Below, piece after piece: positions 12,301-21,776 of a stretch of 64,000 nt of DNA (its first letter is position 1; each line of letters begins with the position of its first letter). The translations under genes were made by a program, and so were the position numbers. The notes under the pieces are model-generated. The model made no database searches. It worked only from the letters and a program-made list of their open reading frames with translations, and was not told where the DNA came from. Origin of the DNA: Enoplolaimus lenunculus (taxonomy: Eukaryota; Nematoda; Enoplea; Enoplida; Thoracostomopsidae); assembly GCA_030248215.1 (NCBI GenBank), contig JASANG010000702.1, positions 1 to 64,000 of the forward strand, read 5' to 3'.

Positions 12301-12786
12301 TTAATATCGCCATGAACAAAATTAGCCACGATATAAATATAAGAGAAAAAATAGCCGGATATTCGTCGGAAATCGAAAATGCATTTGTGTAACAAACTAA
12401 CAAAACAAAATTCGCCACTCTTGATTGATCCGGTGACACCAGTCATGGTCCTTCTGTTCCAACAAAACGAAATTTTAATTCCGAATATCCGGATGCTGGC
12501 GGATATTCGACAACGACAAAATCTCCGATGTCCTTTACCTTAAAATTTGGTCAGTTCCGGTCGAGCCTGTTTCATACTGTAAGGTAACGTTTTGAAACAG
12601 TTCGTAGTCGGGATTAGTACGAAGTTGTTCTTCTGCATACGGCATCAAGCTAACTTTGTAGAAAGTATCGTATGATCTCGTCAAATCCGGCATGTAAAAC
12701 AAAATTTTTTCATTGTCTTGTCCGTATCCAATGATTAAATGGCCAAAAATTATCACCCCTATCGTAAGAAATTTATGTTTTACCAT
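252..12786 (-). CDS. partial receptor guanylyl cyclase-like gene, extracellular (ANF_receptor) region
   Basis: A second multi-exon gene on the minus strand, with its 5' end at an ATG at 12784-12786 and its 3' part beyond the left edge. Visible exons encode a signal peptide and segments typical of type-1 periplasmic-binding-fold extracellular domains of receptor guanylyl cyclases: VLSFFGPDTQCLYEARVASA, LLSVLYRYNWTKIYTIEYIG and YDGFMVYIKAAIEVYKAGFY. Most junction phases chain, but the exon 1-2 junction and perhaps 2-3 are unresolved, so an exon may be missing from my model. The diagnostic kinase-homology and cyclase domains are not in the window, so another ANF-receptor-fold receptor remains possible. 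Confidence 0.6.
400..983. mobile_element. MITE-like element with TACACACAAAATA ends
   Basis: Inverted ends TACACACAAAATAAATTGTC (left) and the complement ACAATGTATTTTGTGTGTA (right), enclosing about 580 bp rich in AAGACA/TGTCTT motifs. No coding capacity is seen. It lies in the intron between exons 7 and 8 of the receptor-like gene. Family not recognised. Confidence 0.5.
1031..1171 (-). CDS. receptor-like gene exon 7
   Basis: A 141-nt exon, phase 1 in and 1 out, acceptor TTTTTAGCCAG and donor GTAAGT. It encodes VADTISTYDGFMVYIKAAIE, VYKAGFYNKIPVDGKSIRNQ and IAGKVYD. It matches the late ANF_receptor helix (YDAVLLYAHALNETL...G..I.....F). Confidence 0.7.
1369..1394. repeat. (TAA)n microsatellite
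   Basis: About nine TAA units, AT-rich intergenic or intronic context. Confidence 0.9.
2368..3028. mobile_element. 661-bp element with about 45-bp terminal inverted repeats
   Basis: The left end (GCGGGATTCACGTTACTGG ... AACACGTTTTGTCC) is the imperfect complement of the right end (GGACAAAACGTGCTCCAGG ... GATCCCTGCG). The AT-rich interior has no long frame. It lies in the intron between exons 6 and 7 of the receptor-like gene. It is probably a non-autonomous DNA transposon. Confidence 0.6.
4058..4464. mobile_element. hAT-like MITE, GGAATCGGAATC family, copy 1
   Basis: The left end CAGGGTTCCAATCGGAA and the right end CGGAATTCCGTTGGAAC are imperfect inverted repeats, with GGAATC repeats next to both. 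Clearly the same family as 55937-56364, more decayed at its right tip. It lies just beyond exon 6 of the receptor-like gene. Confidence 0.65.
4581..4733 (-). CDS. receptor-like gene exon 6
   Basis: A 153-nt exon, phase 1 in and 1 out, acceptor TTTTTCAG and donor GTACAC. It encodes SALHNRMLYNYEYLNVEISE, EETHEIFTNYFVIAFDVADV and ISAENFKQIE. Phases match exons 5 and 7. Confidence 0.6.
4933..5109 (-). CDS. receptor-like gene exon 5
   Basis: A 177-nt exon, phase 1 in and 1 out, acceptor TTTTTCAG and donor GTGTGT. It encodes YIILDHGRYLVHARYIAALM, YHFGLIQTGQYMIVTLSSNL and FWTVEPMTAALNGIFYNT. The pattern (hydrophobic strand, helix, GL-x-TGQY then hydrophobic strand) matches the ANF_receptor core where GL-x3-GDY is usual. 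Confidence 0.65.
5435..5645. mobile_element. palindromic MITE, GAGTCAA family, copy 1
   Basis: Almost the whole 211 bp folds back: TACATTGCAAAAAATGGTG / CACCATTGTTTGCAGTGTA ends, GAGTCAAATTGACTC near each tip, and complementary arms meeting near TTTGATTCATGAGTCAGATT. Intronic in the receptor-like gene. Confidence 0.75.
6478..6780. repeat. degenerate tandem repeat, unit about 17-20 bp (AAATTTGAATTTTCCGCC)
   Basis: Irregular tandem copies of AAAATTTGAATTT followed by CCGCC-like spacers, adjoining exon 4 of the receptor-like gene. The same repeat recurs at 8165-8815 and briefly at 14385-14480. Confidence 0.75.
6868..7031 (-). CDS. receptor-like gene exon 4 (tentative)
   Basis: A 164-nt open stretch with acceptor ACTTTAG and a weak donor GTTAGC, phase 2 in and 1 out, which fits both neighbours. 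It encodes LIFWTTEYQMPVESSLGCHN, LPFERYRALMHHPGYSALDN and VKNVPMTYKIKQPC. I do not recognise this segment. It is kept because phases and protein-like composition agree. An alternative phase-1 donor exists inside (CCCAG before GTTATT). Confidence 0.45.
7294..7512. mobile_element. palindromic MITE, GAGTCAA family, copy 2
   Basis: The same structure as 5435-5645: TACACTGCAAAAAATGGTG start, central GACTCTGACAGAGTCGAAT arms, and the complement ending AACCATTTTTGCA. Confidence 0.75.
8165..8815. repeat. degenerate tandem repeat, second array (AAATTTGAATTTTCCGCC)
   Basis: About 650 bp of the 17-20 bp unit seen at 6478-6780. It yields long minus-strand frames rich in NFGGKFKFW that are repeat artefacts. 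It lies in the intron between receptor-like exons 3 and 4. Confidence 0.8.
9915..10124 (-). CDS. receptor-like gene exon 3
   Basis: A 210-nt exon, phase 2 in and 2 out, acceptor GGTTTAG and donor GTAAGG. It encodes SITSALLSVLYRYNWTKIYT then IEYIGHLQPNSDQLLKARTT and IQWLGGSQCVNE. The LL-x6-YNWTK motif is the hallmark of the second subdomain entry (family: LLxHFNWTRV). Confidence 0.7.
10150..11870. other. intron of receptor-like gene, little recognisable
   Basis: AT-rich sequence between exons 3 and 2. The only structure I see is a truncated GAGTCAA MITE at 11529-11625 (TACACTGTAAAAAATGGGG). A missing exon of the ligand-binding domain may be hidden here. Confidence 0.5.
11883..12057 (-). CDS. 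receptor-like gene exon 2 (approximate start)
   Basis: Coding stretch AKEREEIFTQLLCHTITKCF then VLSFFGPDTQCLYEARVASA and YNKFIT. The FFGP-x-TQ-x5-AR-x-A pattern is the substrate-pocket region of ANF_receptor domains. The donor is GTATGT at 11882 (phase 2, fits the next exon) or GTAAGT at 11878. No upstream AG gives the phase required by exon 1, so the start is approximate and a small exon may lie between. Confidence 0.55.
12539..12786 (-). CDS. receptor-like gene exon 1: signal peptide and domain start
   Basis: A 248-nt first exon with ATG at 12786-12784, phase 2 out, donor GTAAAG. MVKHKFLTIGVIIFGHLIIG then YGQ is a good signal peptide, followed by NEKILFYMPDLTRSYDTFYK, a first-strand segment like ISVLLPD in receptor guanylyl cyclases. 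One NVT glycosylation site is seen. Confidence 0.7.
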
Positions 12787-13207
12787 GATTATTTAAGTTT
12801 TGCTATTGAAACAGCACGCAGTTGATATTAATTAATTGCTGTGATACTGTGCACGCAAAATAGAAACGTCGAAAGATGCAAATTGTTAAAACGCAAACTC
12901 AACATAACAATAGACACGTTTCACAACGCTTGGCACCGTGGTGCAACCGAAGTCGAAACGCATTCAGTATTATTAATGAAGTCAGCGGTCAGTAAATTTT
13001 GCCTGAGCCAAAACCGATGCCAAACTGAAACAAACTTTTGCGACAATTGCAATGGCACTGAATTCGCAAACTTAAACAATTATTGGCTATGTGTCGTCAA
13101 CAATTTGGTACTCTGCTCAACATGCTATTGGTGTAAAAGTATGAGAACGAAGACGTTTGAGTTACTAATTGTTTTCAACAAAAAGGCACGAACAAATTAT
13201 TCTAGCA

Positions 13208-13455
13208 CTATAAATTCAAATGAGTTGATTAATCAATTCAGCTAGCGAGTTGGTTATTTCTGAATTAATATCAGTAAACATAAACTCACTCTGAGGTGAT
13301 TTGATTCTCAAGCTGAGTTGAATTGACTCTGGGCGGGTTGGTTAATTAACTCAGAATGAATTGAATCAACTCAAAATTCTGAGTTCTGATAGTCCTAACT
13401 CAAACTGAGTGATTCAACTCATTCTGAGTTAAAATCTACTCACTGAGAGTGAGAA
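13208..13455. mobile_element. foldback MITE, GATTAATCAACTCAG family, copy 1
   Basis: The sequence runs from ATGAGTTGATTAATCAATTC to CAACTCATTCTGAGTTAAAAT, with internal repeats of CTGAGT/ACTCAG making self-complementary arms. It is closely similar to 14623-14870 and related to 36899-37286. Confidence 0.65.
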
Positions 13456-13994
13456 GATAGCACATTTTGGGGTTAAACATTGAATTCCGACATGCAAGTG
13501 CCTGGTTATTTTGAATAAAGCTAAAATGTTCAAAAGTTGCTTTTCATTTTTTTCAAGTATACCTGTTGAAAATTAAATTTTTGTATTTCTTTTTACAAAT
13601 TTCAAAAAATTTTTGCATTTCGTGCGCGCAAACTACGAATATATGTTACATTTGCTGTTTTGAGAGTTAGCACCAGCTAAACTTCCGTGGAGAACCACGT
13701 GTCACATTAGGAGGCAAACTTTGCTTGATTGAGCGAAAGTTCAGATATTCGCAAAAACAAATTTTAGGGATTTCATTAATCCTGTATCACATTCCAAAAT
13801 CCACACTTGTCTGCTAAATATTAAACATGAATCACACCTTCGCATGTCATTGTCATATGACATTCCTGTTGTTGTCTTTCAACATCATGTTTTACAATTT
13901 TAAGGAAGTCTACGCATGTATTACATTGCTAGTTACCGTGCATTGTCGAATATCATGTGACATGACAGACATGACAGTTAATAGCATCATTTGA

Positions 13995-14380
13995 AAGCAG
14001 ACAGGGTCACACGTTTCAGTTATGCTATCGGACATCTTGTTGAACTGAGGTATGGTGGACACCAGCGTATATTTTTAATTTTATGCATTTTTGTGAAATT
14101 TATACCGGACAGGGTTGTGTAGGCTTAGGCTTCGGTTTCGGCTGCGCTTAGGGTTTATATATTAAAATTTTGGCGTAAAAGTATCATATGACATTAGCAG
14201 ACCGGGTCAAACATTACGGTTCTGCTATCGGACATCTTGTTGAACGGTGTTATGATACCAGCGTATATTTTAATGTTATGCATTTTTCGTTACAGTTTAC
14301 CGTATGCGTTTGTCTTTACGCTTTAGGCTCAAGTTTAGGCTGTGCTTACGTCTTATCAATTGAAACTTTTGCGTAAAAAT
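13995..14380. repeat. two-copy tandem duplication, unit about 190 bp
   Basis: GCTATCGGACATCTTGTTGA followed by ACCAGCGTATATTTT and ATGCATTTTT occurs at about 14026 and again at about 14222, with matching flanks that include TTAGG-rich DNA (14120-14155 and 14320-14345). Confidence 0.75.
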
Positions 14381-14622
14381 GTTTATTTCGACGGAAAAAT
14401 TCAAATGTTGGCGGGAAATTCAAATTTTAACGGGAAAATTCAAATTTTGGTGGAAAAGTTCTCATTTTAAAGGAAAAATTCAAGTATTGAAGGAATTTTA
14501 ATAATTTTAAAATATTAATAATTTTTAACCAAACTTTGTATATATTAGACGTTCCACACCTATTGCGTAGTTGCTGGACATTTTGGGTAAATAGTGACGA
14601 TATGAAACTGTCCGCTCTGTAA

Positions 14623-14870
14623 ATTGAAATGAGTTGATTAATCAATTCAGCTAGCGAGTAAGTTATTTCTGAATTAATATCTAAACATTAACTCACTCTG
14701 AGTTGAGTTCATTCTTCCTCTCAGTTGAGTTGAGTCTGGGTGAGTTGATTAATTAACTCAGAATGAATTGAATCAACTCAAAATGCTGAGTTGTGATAGT
14801 CCTAACTCAGACTGAGTGATTCAACTCATTCTGAGTTAAAATCAATTCATTAAAATTCACAGTGCGCTGT
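14623..14870. mobile_element. foldback MITE, GATTAATCAACTCAG family, copy 2
   Basis: Near duplicate of 13208-13455, ending AAAATTCACAGTG. The CACAGTG tip agrees with the ACACTGTGAATTC start of the copy at 36899. Confidence 0.7.
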
Positions 14871-15124
14871 ACCGTGTGCGCCAAAGTTGTATAATCCTTG
14901 CAGCTAAAACAAATGATCCAACTTTTGCTTAACATTTGAATACCAAAATTACGCTAAGCTTGTCATTCATTTCGTTTCAAACCAGCTTCAGTTGCAAAGA
15001 AGCGATTTGAAAGATGATGGTTAAAACTCGAGAAGTGTTTAATATCGTTTGATATTTGACGCGATTCTTTTCTATCTTAAATGTAATGATAAATTTGCAT
15101 AAAATAAGGTTAGTTAAACTGCAA

Positions 15125-15855
15125 AATATTCGTTAAATTGCCAATATCATCGTTCACTGGTTCTTAACAAGGCCTATGCCTCTTTGTGAAATAGTTTTAT
15201 GGAAGAGAGCGAAAATATGACAGGCCATCGACAATTTATTACCACATAGTCGAAGGCTCAAAAAGACGAAAATCTTTCGAGTTTATATAATATTGATCGG
15301 AGTTTTACAAGCTGAAACATAATAGAGAGTTAAGCTAATTTGTTATATGTTTAGTACATCAAATCTACGGCATTTCCGACCACTTCGTAAAATGGGAGAC
15401 ACTTTACTTTTCCAGCATCAGTAGGGACGGCGGGCGGTGTTTCCAATATTGTGTTATATCAGGTAACTTGACGTGCAAGCCTAACCTTGAAAACAAAAAA
15501 TTGTAAAAATGATAAAGTTATCTTTATCTTTTTATATAACCAAATTACTACAATCATATATGGATTCTAGGCGCAATATATACGGATTGGAGAATACTTC
15601 GCGAAGTCTATAAAATGCAAGAACCCGAGCTATTCTCAGATGAAATAACTGTCTTCGGAAACGTACAGAAACTAAACTGTGTGGAATTGAAATTCAATTC
15701 AAGGTTTAAATAAAGTAATTTTAAACTATAGTTGCCGTAGTGACACCGAATTAAACACATTTACCCTAGAATTTTTATACAGAACACTCGCAACAGTTTC
15801 TTAGGTAACAGTGTCTAAAATAATTCAGATTTAAATGTCGATTAGCGCTATTTTG
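15125..15855 (+). repeat. dispersed repeat, 0.73 kb, copy 1
   Basis: Direct, diverged match to 22790-23520. Shared landmarks: ATCATCGTTC, CCCGAGCTATTCTCAGATGA, AATAACTGTCTTCGGAAAC, ACTATAGTTGCCGTAGTGAC, CAACAGTTTCTTAGGTAACA and CAGATTTAAATGTCGATTA. No coding capacity is seen. Confidence 0.8.
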
Positions 15856-15863
15856 TTGTTTGG

Positions 15864-16970
15864 TTTCATTTAATTTTAAAATTGGTATCCAACCAACTAG
15901 AAATGTTGTTTAATAGAATGCAAGTGCATTCATGCATCAGTGACCAGCCTCGTAAAATGTTTGACTATATCGGTGATATCACATGAGCCTATTTTACAAA
16001 AATCAAAAACACTAAATACACAGTTCTGCGTTCAGTCGTTAGGATAACCTAATCTGGTGTATAACATCTGAACTATGCAACCTTTGGCCAATGTTACTTT
16101 TATGGCCGTAACAGTAGATTAAGCGCATTACTAAGCCTAAGCCTAAGCCTTGCAAAAGCGTATACGTAAGCATAAGCCTAAGCCTAAGCAAAAAAATGTG
16201 ACCTAGAAGGTAAGCCTAGCAGACCCACCAGAAATCGGGACGGCCCTAAAAGTAAAATGGGCCCAAACATCAATAGAGGGTAACGCACACGAAATCCAAT
16301 AAACGCACAAATACAAAACTAAGATTAACGCCCGCTTATCCGTTGCGATGGCAGCTTCTTTGGTGACTGTATACCATTAAGCTTTGAGGAGTAATCGTAT
16401 GTTTACCTGAATACGCCGTGAAGCCTATAAGCTGGAGATCATCTTACATTTTTCACCGATAACGCTGAGTAGCGGTGTAATTCAGAGACGTTCGGGAAAT
16501 TTGTGTTATGTAAGTGGTTTAAGTTCAGATTAATCAATTACGAATGACCGGATCCACCGGTTTAACCGCTATTATCGGCAGGCAGGCAGCTCAGCGATGC
16601 ATAGTTTTCAATACAATGGCGTTTTACCGTAACCCTAGTACCATAATGAATATGCGTCGATACCGTATGAGGACTGCAATGTGTGGTATTAAACCCAAAA
16701 CGTTGAGCAAAGCTCAATATTTAACTCGACAATTACAATGTTATGTTTTAGGATTTAATGTTACTGTGTATTGTTTTAACAAATAATAACGTTTATCACT
16801 GAATCATTAGAGTCGTTAACAGATTAAAAATTCGTAAAGGTTCGTTTGTTTTTTATCTAATTTTTATGTTCAATTTGGTGGGGTGCAAAACTTAATTGCA
16901 GGATTTCGTTTCCATTATTTTAAATCAACGTTTCTAGATCATTGGATACCAATTTTAAAATTAAATGAAA
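15864..16970. mobile_element. 1.1-kb element with about 50-bp terminal inverted repeats
   Basis: The left end TTTCATTTAATTTTAAAATT (then GGTATCCAA) is matched by its exact complement at 16942-16970, and weaker pairing continues inward (CTAGAAATGTTG / complement). It contains a smaller MITE (16085-16265) and directly abuts the large foldback at 16973. An 80-codon plus frame (16544-16786) is not recognisable. Non-autonomous DNA transposon. Confidence 0.7.
16085..16265. mobile_element. TTAGGC-core MITE, copy 1 (nested)
   Basis: Ends GGCCAATGTTACTTTTATGG and the complement of GGCCCATTTTACTTTTAGGG pair as inverted repeats. The interior is a degenerate telomere-like tract, for example TAAGCCTAAGCCTAAGCC. 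It sits within the 1.1-kb element, so it inserted later. Confidence 0.7.
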
Positions 16971-16972
16971 TC

Positions 16973-17876
16973 TTTGGTGTATGAGAAGAAAGTCGGTTAG
17001 CGTGGGGGGTTGAATTCAAAAGTTACGAGCCCATGGGTTCTGTATCATGGGCAATTCAAATGTGTCCTTTTCAGATTGCAATATTTGCAAGCCTGCCTTT
17101 TACAAATTAGCATCATACTCAGTTAGATTGGCGTCTTATTAAATCAAGAGCGATCAGAATTTAAAATAACGCCCAATATGTAATCTCGCGACGCGACTTG
17201 GTTTATATAAGTAGATTTTGTCTTGCAAAGGTAATAAATTTAGTACTTGCAGGTGCGTATTCGATGCAAATTTTTCACTGGGCTATTTAATCGTGAGAAT
17301 TTAAATAAATCATTGTGGAATTATTCAGGAATGTGGTTCAATATTTTAACTCAGGTTTAAATAAAGAATTTCTTTTCCATATATCCAAATAGGTATCCGA
17401 TAAGAAACGCGTATCCTGATAACCGCAGGATATGTGAAACATAGTTTCACCATTACTGTAGCTGGAGCGGACGAAAAGAAATTCTTTATTTAAATCTGAG
17501 TTAAAATATTGAACCACATTCATGCATAATTCCATTATGATTTAGTTTAATTCTCAAGATGAGCTCAGTGAAAGATTTGCATCGAATACGCACCGCCAAG
17601 CACTAAATTTATTACCTTTGCAAGACAAAATCTATTATTATATACCAAGTCGCGTCACGAGATTACATAATGGGCGTATATTAAATTCTGATCGCTCTTG
17701 ATTTAATAAGACGCCAATCTAACTGAGTATATATGATGCTAATTTGTAAAAGGCAGGCTTGCAAATATTGCAATCTAAAAAGGGCAAATTGAATTGCCTA
17801 TTACACAGAACCCATGAGCACATAAGTTTTGAATTCAAACCCCCACGCTAAACCGACTTTCTTCTCATACACCAAA
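16973..17876. mobile_element. large foldback element, 404-bp arms, 97-bp loop
   Basis: The left arm 16973-17376 begins TTTGGTGTATGAGAAGAAAG. The right arm 17474-17876 is its near-complete complement, ending CTTTCTTCTCATACACCAAA. The loop is 17377-17473. The arms differ at scattered positions only, so the element is moderately young. No frame of interest; a transcript would form a long hairpin. Confidence 0.92.
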
Positions 17877-17899
17877 ACAGTCCAAAAGTACTATATCAG

Positions 17900-20800
17900 C
17901 GAATATAGCTGTCTGAATAATTTACAGCTTAGTGGGAGTGGTGGTGTGAGCAATCCGGGAATAGGTGATACGCCAAGTAGATGCAAAGGAAAAAGTAAGC
18001 AAGTGAGACGATGTAGAGAAAAATTGGACACAGAGAATGCAGGCGGACGTAGAAATGATGGCGCTGGCAAGCAAGTTGCGGATGTATCAGGAGTTCACAG
18101 TAGGGGCTATTAGAGACTTGCCGGGTTACGCGGAGTGCTTGACTCGCGAATGCAGCCGGATAACTCATTTGGAGCTGTGCAGACCACAGCTGTAGATCAG
18201 CGGCAGCGGGCGCATGAGCATGTGTCGGGAGCAGACCTGGTAAAAAGGACAGAGGAAAGGTTGAAGGAAAGGGAAAAGGAGAATAAGGAGACGGAAACCA
18301 AGCTGAAAAAGGCGATGGACGAGATAATGACTTTGCTGGGTGAAAAGATGCGGCTGGAAAGCCACGTTCGATAGTCAAGCAAGGTCCGGGCGCAGGAAGT
18401 CGAGAAACGGGAAGAGGTTGAAGAGGAACAATTGGAGGGAGTCGGCGGGAGCGACGGCTGTAGTAGCGGTCGAGCCGAAACGTGCGGCAGCACTAAGTCG
18501 ACGAGCCGCGGCGCCAGAAGGAAGGAAGTCCCCGGCGCGGCGGAGTAGGGCGAGAGATCCGGCTTGGAGAGTGCCAAAAATTGGAAGGGGCATTGTGGCG
18601 TTCCCGGATATGGGTATCTTCTCGCCAGGCCGCTTTCTACCGGTGTATAAAGGAGGGTATCAATTTAGATTGCAGGCGGATTATTTTCAGTGGAATGAGA
18701 ACCCGCAACAACCGGATTTAGGGTTACCAGGGGATTTGTTGGAGAAGCTAGCGTACCATTGGGCGGTAGCAGCATTGAGGGCGTATGAGTTTTATCTGCG
18801 GAGGGAGGCTACAAGCGGAGAATGGATGGAATGCCTCAATTACGCAGAACTTGGCCTGGCAGCATGCATTTTTCGGATGCTAGATATAGTGCCTGAAACC
18901 TATAAGGCGTTAATGAGGTGGTTCGCGCGGGTGATCAGGGAGGTGGCAGCCCGGGCGATAACGGAGCGGAACACATGGTTCGGCAGAGCTCCGTCGGATT
19001 TCTTCCTACCGCTATCGTCGAATGTGATTATGCAGTTGTTTAATAAGTCACAAGACGAAGGGGTTAAACGGAGCAGGACATTAATTATGTCACGGGCATA
19101 CCAGAACCAGCGATATTGGAAGCTGAGGCGGAATTTTGAGGAAAATTTATGGGCAATACGCGCAACAAACCCAAAGGAACGAGCAGATAGGAAAGAGCGG
19201 TTGCGCGGGTTGCAAGCGGAGGTGACAAGGGAGACGGAAAGGTAATTTTCTACGGATACGGTGAGAACGGCGGCAAGGGTGTTCCATTTAGGAAAATGGA
19301 AACGGATAGAGATGTGTCGAGGCTGTTTGTTGGATAAGCGACGGGCAGCGTCGAATTCGGAGCCGATGGAGGTTCAGGAGCAGGGAAAACTGCAGCCGGG
19401 TACGAGTAGAGAGCCGACGCAGGCCGAAGCTCAAGCTGGTGCTTGGGCAGAGGAAGTGGTGACACGGCCGGCTCAGCCAGAAGTAAGCAGAGAGCCTGTG
19501 GTGAGGGTAGCTCGGATGGAAACAGGAACGGAAGGGGCGCGGGACGTGACTCAGCCGGCGCGAGAAAGTACGGGAAGGCAGTTGGTGACGGAGCAGGTAA
19601 GCGAGGAAGAGATTGAGTCGGTACCGGATGATGAGGGGTCAGAGGAATGGAAGGAAGCGACCGGGAAGCGGAAAGGAAAAGGGAAAGGTAAACCGACAAC
19701 ATGGGAGTCGGGCACGGAGACACCACAGGCTAGTGTTCGGCGGCACCTCCACCGGTGCCACCAGCCGCCAGCCCGGGTTATATTAATGTGTTGAATGCGG
19801 CTGGCGAGTGGAAGTGGATATTCGATCCGCAGACGCACAGGGCGGCTTCTTAGCGGCGCGCTGCCGAACGAGGCAGGGGTCGAGGCTATGTGCGTCCGGC
19901 GTCGGGCTCGGTAACAAGCAGGATCGGTCCGAGACAGGCGAATCCGGTGTATCATTCGTCAGCCGTGTGTGCAAGTACTGCAGCAGGGCCGTATAGCCAG
20001 GGGTCAGAAGTGTAGGGGGTGGGCGTGAGTCCAGCCGCGTCTACGGTAGCGATACGGCCTCAGATCCGGCAAGTGTCGGTGGAGCAGTATCCGGAAACGG
20101 TTGGCGGCTATGTGGATCAATCGCAGGTTGGCGACGATCGACATTACTATCGGCGTCAAGTGGAAACTGTGCAGAAACGAATTAACGATATTCGACGTAT
20201 GGAACGGCAGAAACAGCAACCGGCGACACAACCGCGGGAACAGGAAAGGGGATTCGTTACGCAAGAAGACGTGGATGCATACTACGGACAGGCACCGACG
20301 ATGCAGAGACATTTTTAAAAAAGGACATTATGGATGGTTCGGGGTCAGGGACGCTTGGATTTGGAGAAGAAAGGGGGTTACGTTGTTCAGGGTGCTGGGT
20401 GTACTGGTAAGCTTCAATTCGTAAAGGACTGTATGAGGAGCAGGGTGTTGGATGATGTTAGTATGCTGAGGGACGGTTCGTGTACGTGGGTGGAAACAAT
20501 GACGGGTAGTTTTGGGTCGATGTGGCGTGACGCTAAAAATAAAAAGAAAATAAAAAGAAAATAAAAAATTCTTTGTTGTTGTTATTATTGTGTTGTTATT
20601 GTTTTGTATATGTGTTTGTTGTTTACGCTTTTTAGCGACGGCAAAAAGGCTGTAAATAGGGCCATAAAATTTGTTGGATGCCGGGGTCGGCATCTGTGCC
20701 AAACGGGGGTTGTAGGTGGCTGTGCTACTCTTAAATATATTTCAAACTAAAAAACTAAAACAAATCTAAAACCAAATCCTAAAACCACACCTTAAGGGAG

Positions 20801-21776
20801 TCCCCAACTCCGCCTAGTCTCTAGAACTAAGTTAGGCATTTAGGCGTTGCTAGACGGCGTGAAATCGGTAAATTTATTGCATGGCGGCTGCGTCCGCAAG
20901 GTAACAGTACTCAGGAGCCCTGCGTGGCCATTTAATATATACTTTTTGTTGGTTTAAAGTGCCAAAGCACTTAGCTAGGGGGTTTTGGGTGCGTATGTTG
21001 TTGTTGTATGTGTTATTGTAATGGCGGATTCAGGTGTCCCTAAGGTGTCTGAGACTCCCGGGACACCCAAATGTATGCAGATTTACAAAACATTGGGGCT
21101 GGGCTAGCTAGCCTCCAAATTCATTATAATATTTTTCAACTTGAAAATGCGGTTTGCAATTTTGCGCGATTTACTTGGATAGTTTACGGAGTTTATTGTT
21201 AGTTTACATACGGTTATCGGGAGACTTGGGCTTAAGGAGTGAATTGGAATTCGGGTCACGGTAGCTCAATGTGAGCATACGGTGAAACCGGCATAAGGAA
21301 TTCAACACAGGAAGCGCATAGCGCGGAGCCTACGGGCAGTACCAAAGGAGAACCGGGGATGTTGGGATATGTTTTAGGGGATTTTCTGGGGAACATTTGG
21401 AGTTTGTTCTGGGGTTATCGATTCTAGCGGGGCTACTTTCGGCTGTTACTTGCTGAATTTCTTGGGGTTTTGTACGGTTACTGGGGTTTTGGAAGAGAAT
21501 TTGGGAATTGTCACGTTGGAGTTTGCATTTGGTTTTTATACGGTGTGAGCTGGTGAGTTTAGAAGAACAACAGGGTTAAGTGTATCATAGTTGACGTGCG
21601 GAAAGCACCTGAAACAAAGGACCTTTCGGCACAACTAGCTTGAATAAGGTCGGCAGTTGAAGCATAATACTTGTATATATCGGTACTTGTGCTTTATAGT
21701 TATAGCTTTATCACGGTGTTGGGGGAATAAAAGGAGAAAACGACTGCATTACTAAACCAGAGCGAGATAAGCGTCA
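17900..21776 (+). mobile_element. GC-richer block: probable gag-bearing retroelement fossil, broken
   Basis: This block is much richer in G+C than its surroundings. Its plus strand carries several open stretches, the longest at 18340-19245 with an arginine-rich start, a helical middle (LPGDLLEKLAYHWAVAALRA) and a charged end. Others at 18135-18374 (coiled-coil-like), 19261-19794 (Glu/Gln/Pro-rich) and 20019-20318 look like parts of the same kind of structural protein. No reverse transcriptase or zinc knuckle was seen. The tract from about 20710 (TG start after a G-rich run) to 21776 (CA end) could be one LTR; no partner was found on the left. Treated as a decayed element with several breaks; the family is uncertain. 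Confidence 0.45.
20710..21776 (+). repeat. possible solo or 3' LTR-like non-coding segment
   Basis: About 1.07 kb, non-coding, beginning TGTAGGTGGCTGTGCTACTC just after a G-run and ending GAGATAAGCGTCA, with AATAAA near 21727. The TG...CA borders and the G-run upstream fit a 3' LTR, but no second copy lies in the window. Confidence 0.3.

Larger units (their letters stand above)
12787..15120. other. intergenic region upstream of the receptor-like gene
   Basis: No convincing gene. It holds a 134-codon plus-strand frame (12841-13245), two GATTAATCAACTCAG foldback elements (13208-13455, 14623-14870), a tandem duplication (about 13995-14380) and a short run of the AAATTTGAATTT repeat near 14385-14480. 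The promoter of the receptor-like gene presumably lies near 12800-13200; no motif stands out. Confidence 0.5.

Noticed and set aside
16544-16786. 80-codon plus-strand frame inside the 1.1-kb element as a transposase remnant
   Set aside because: No transposase motif is visible; the composition is unremarkable.
19250-19955. Minus-strand proline/serine-rich frames
   Set aside because: They are antisense shadows of the GC-rich plus-strand block.
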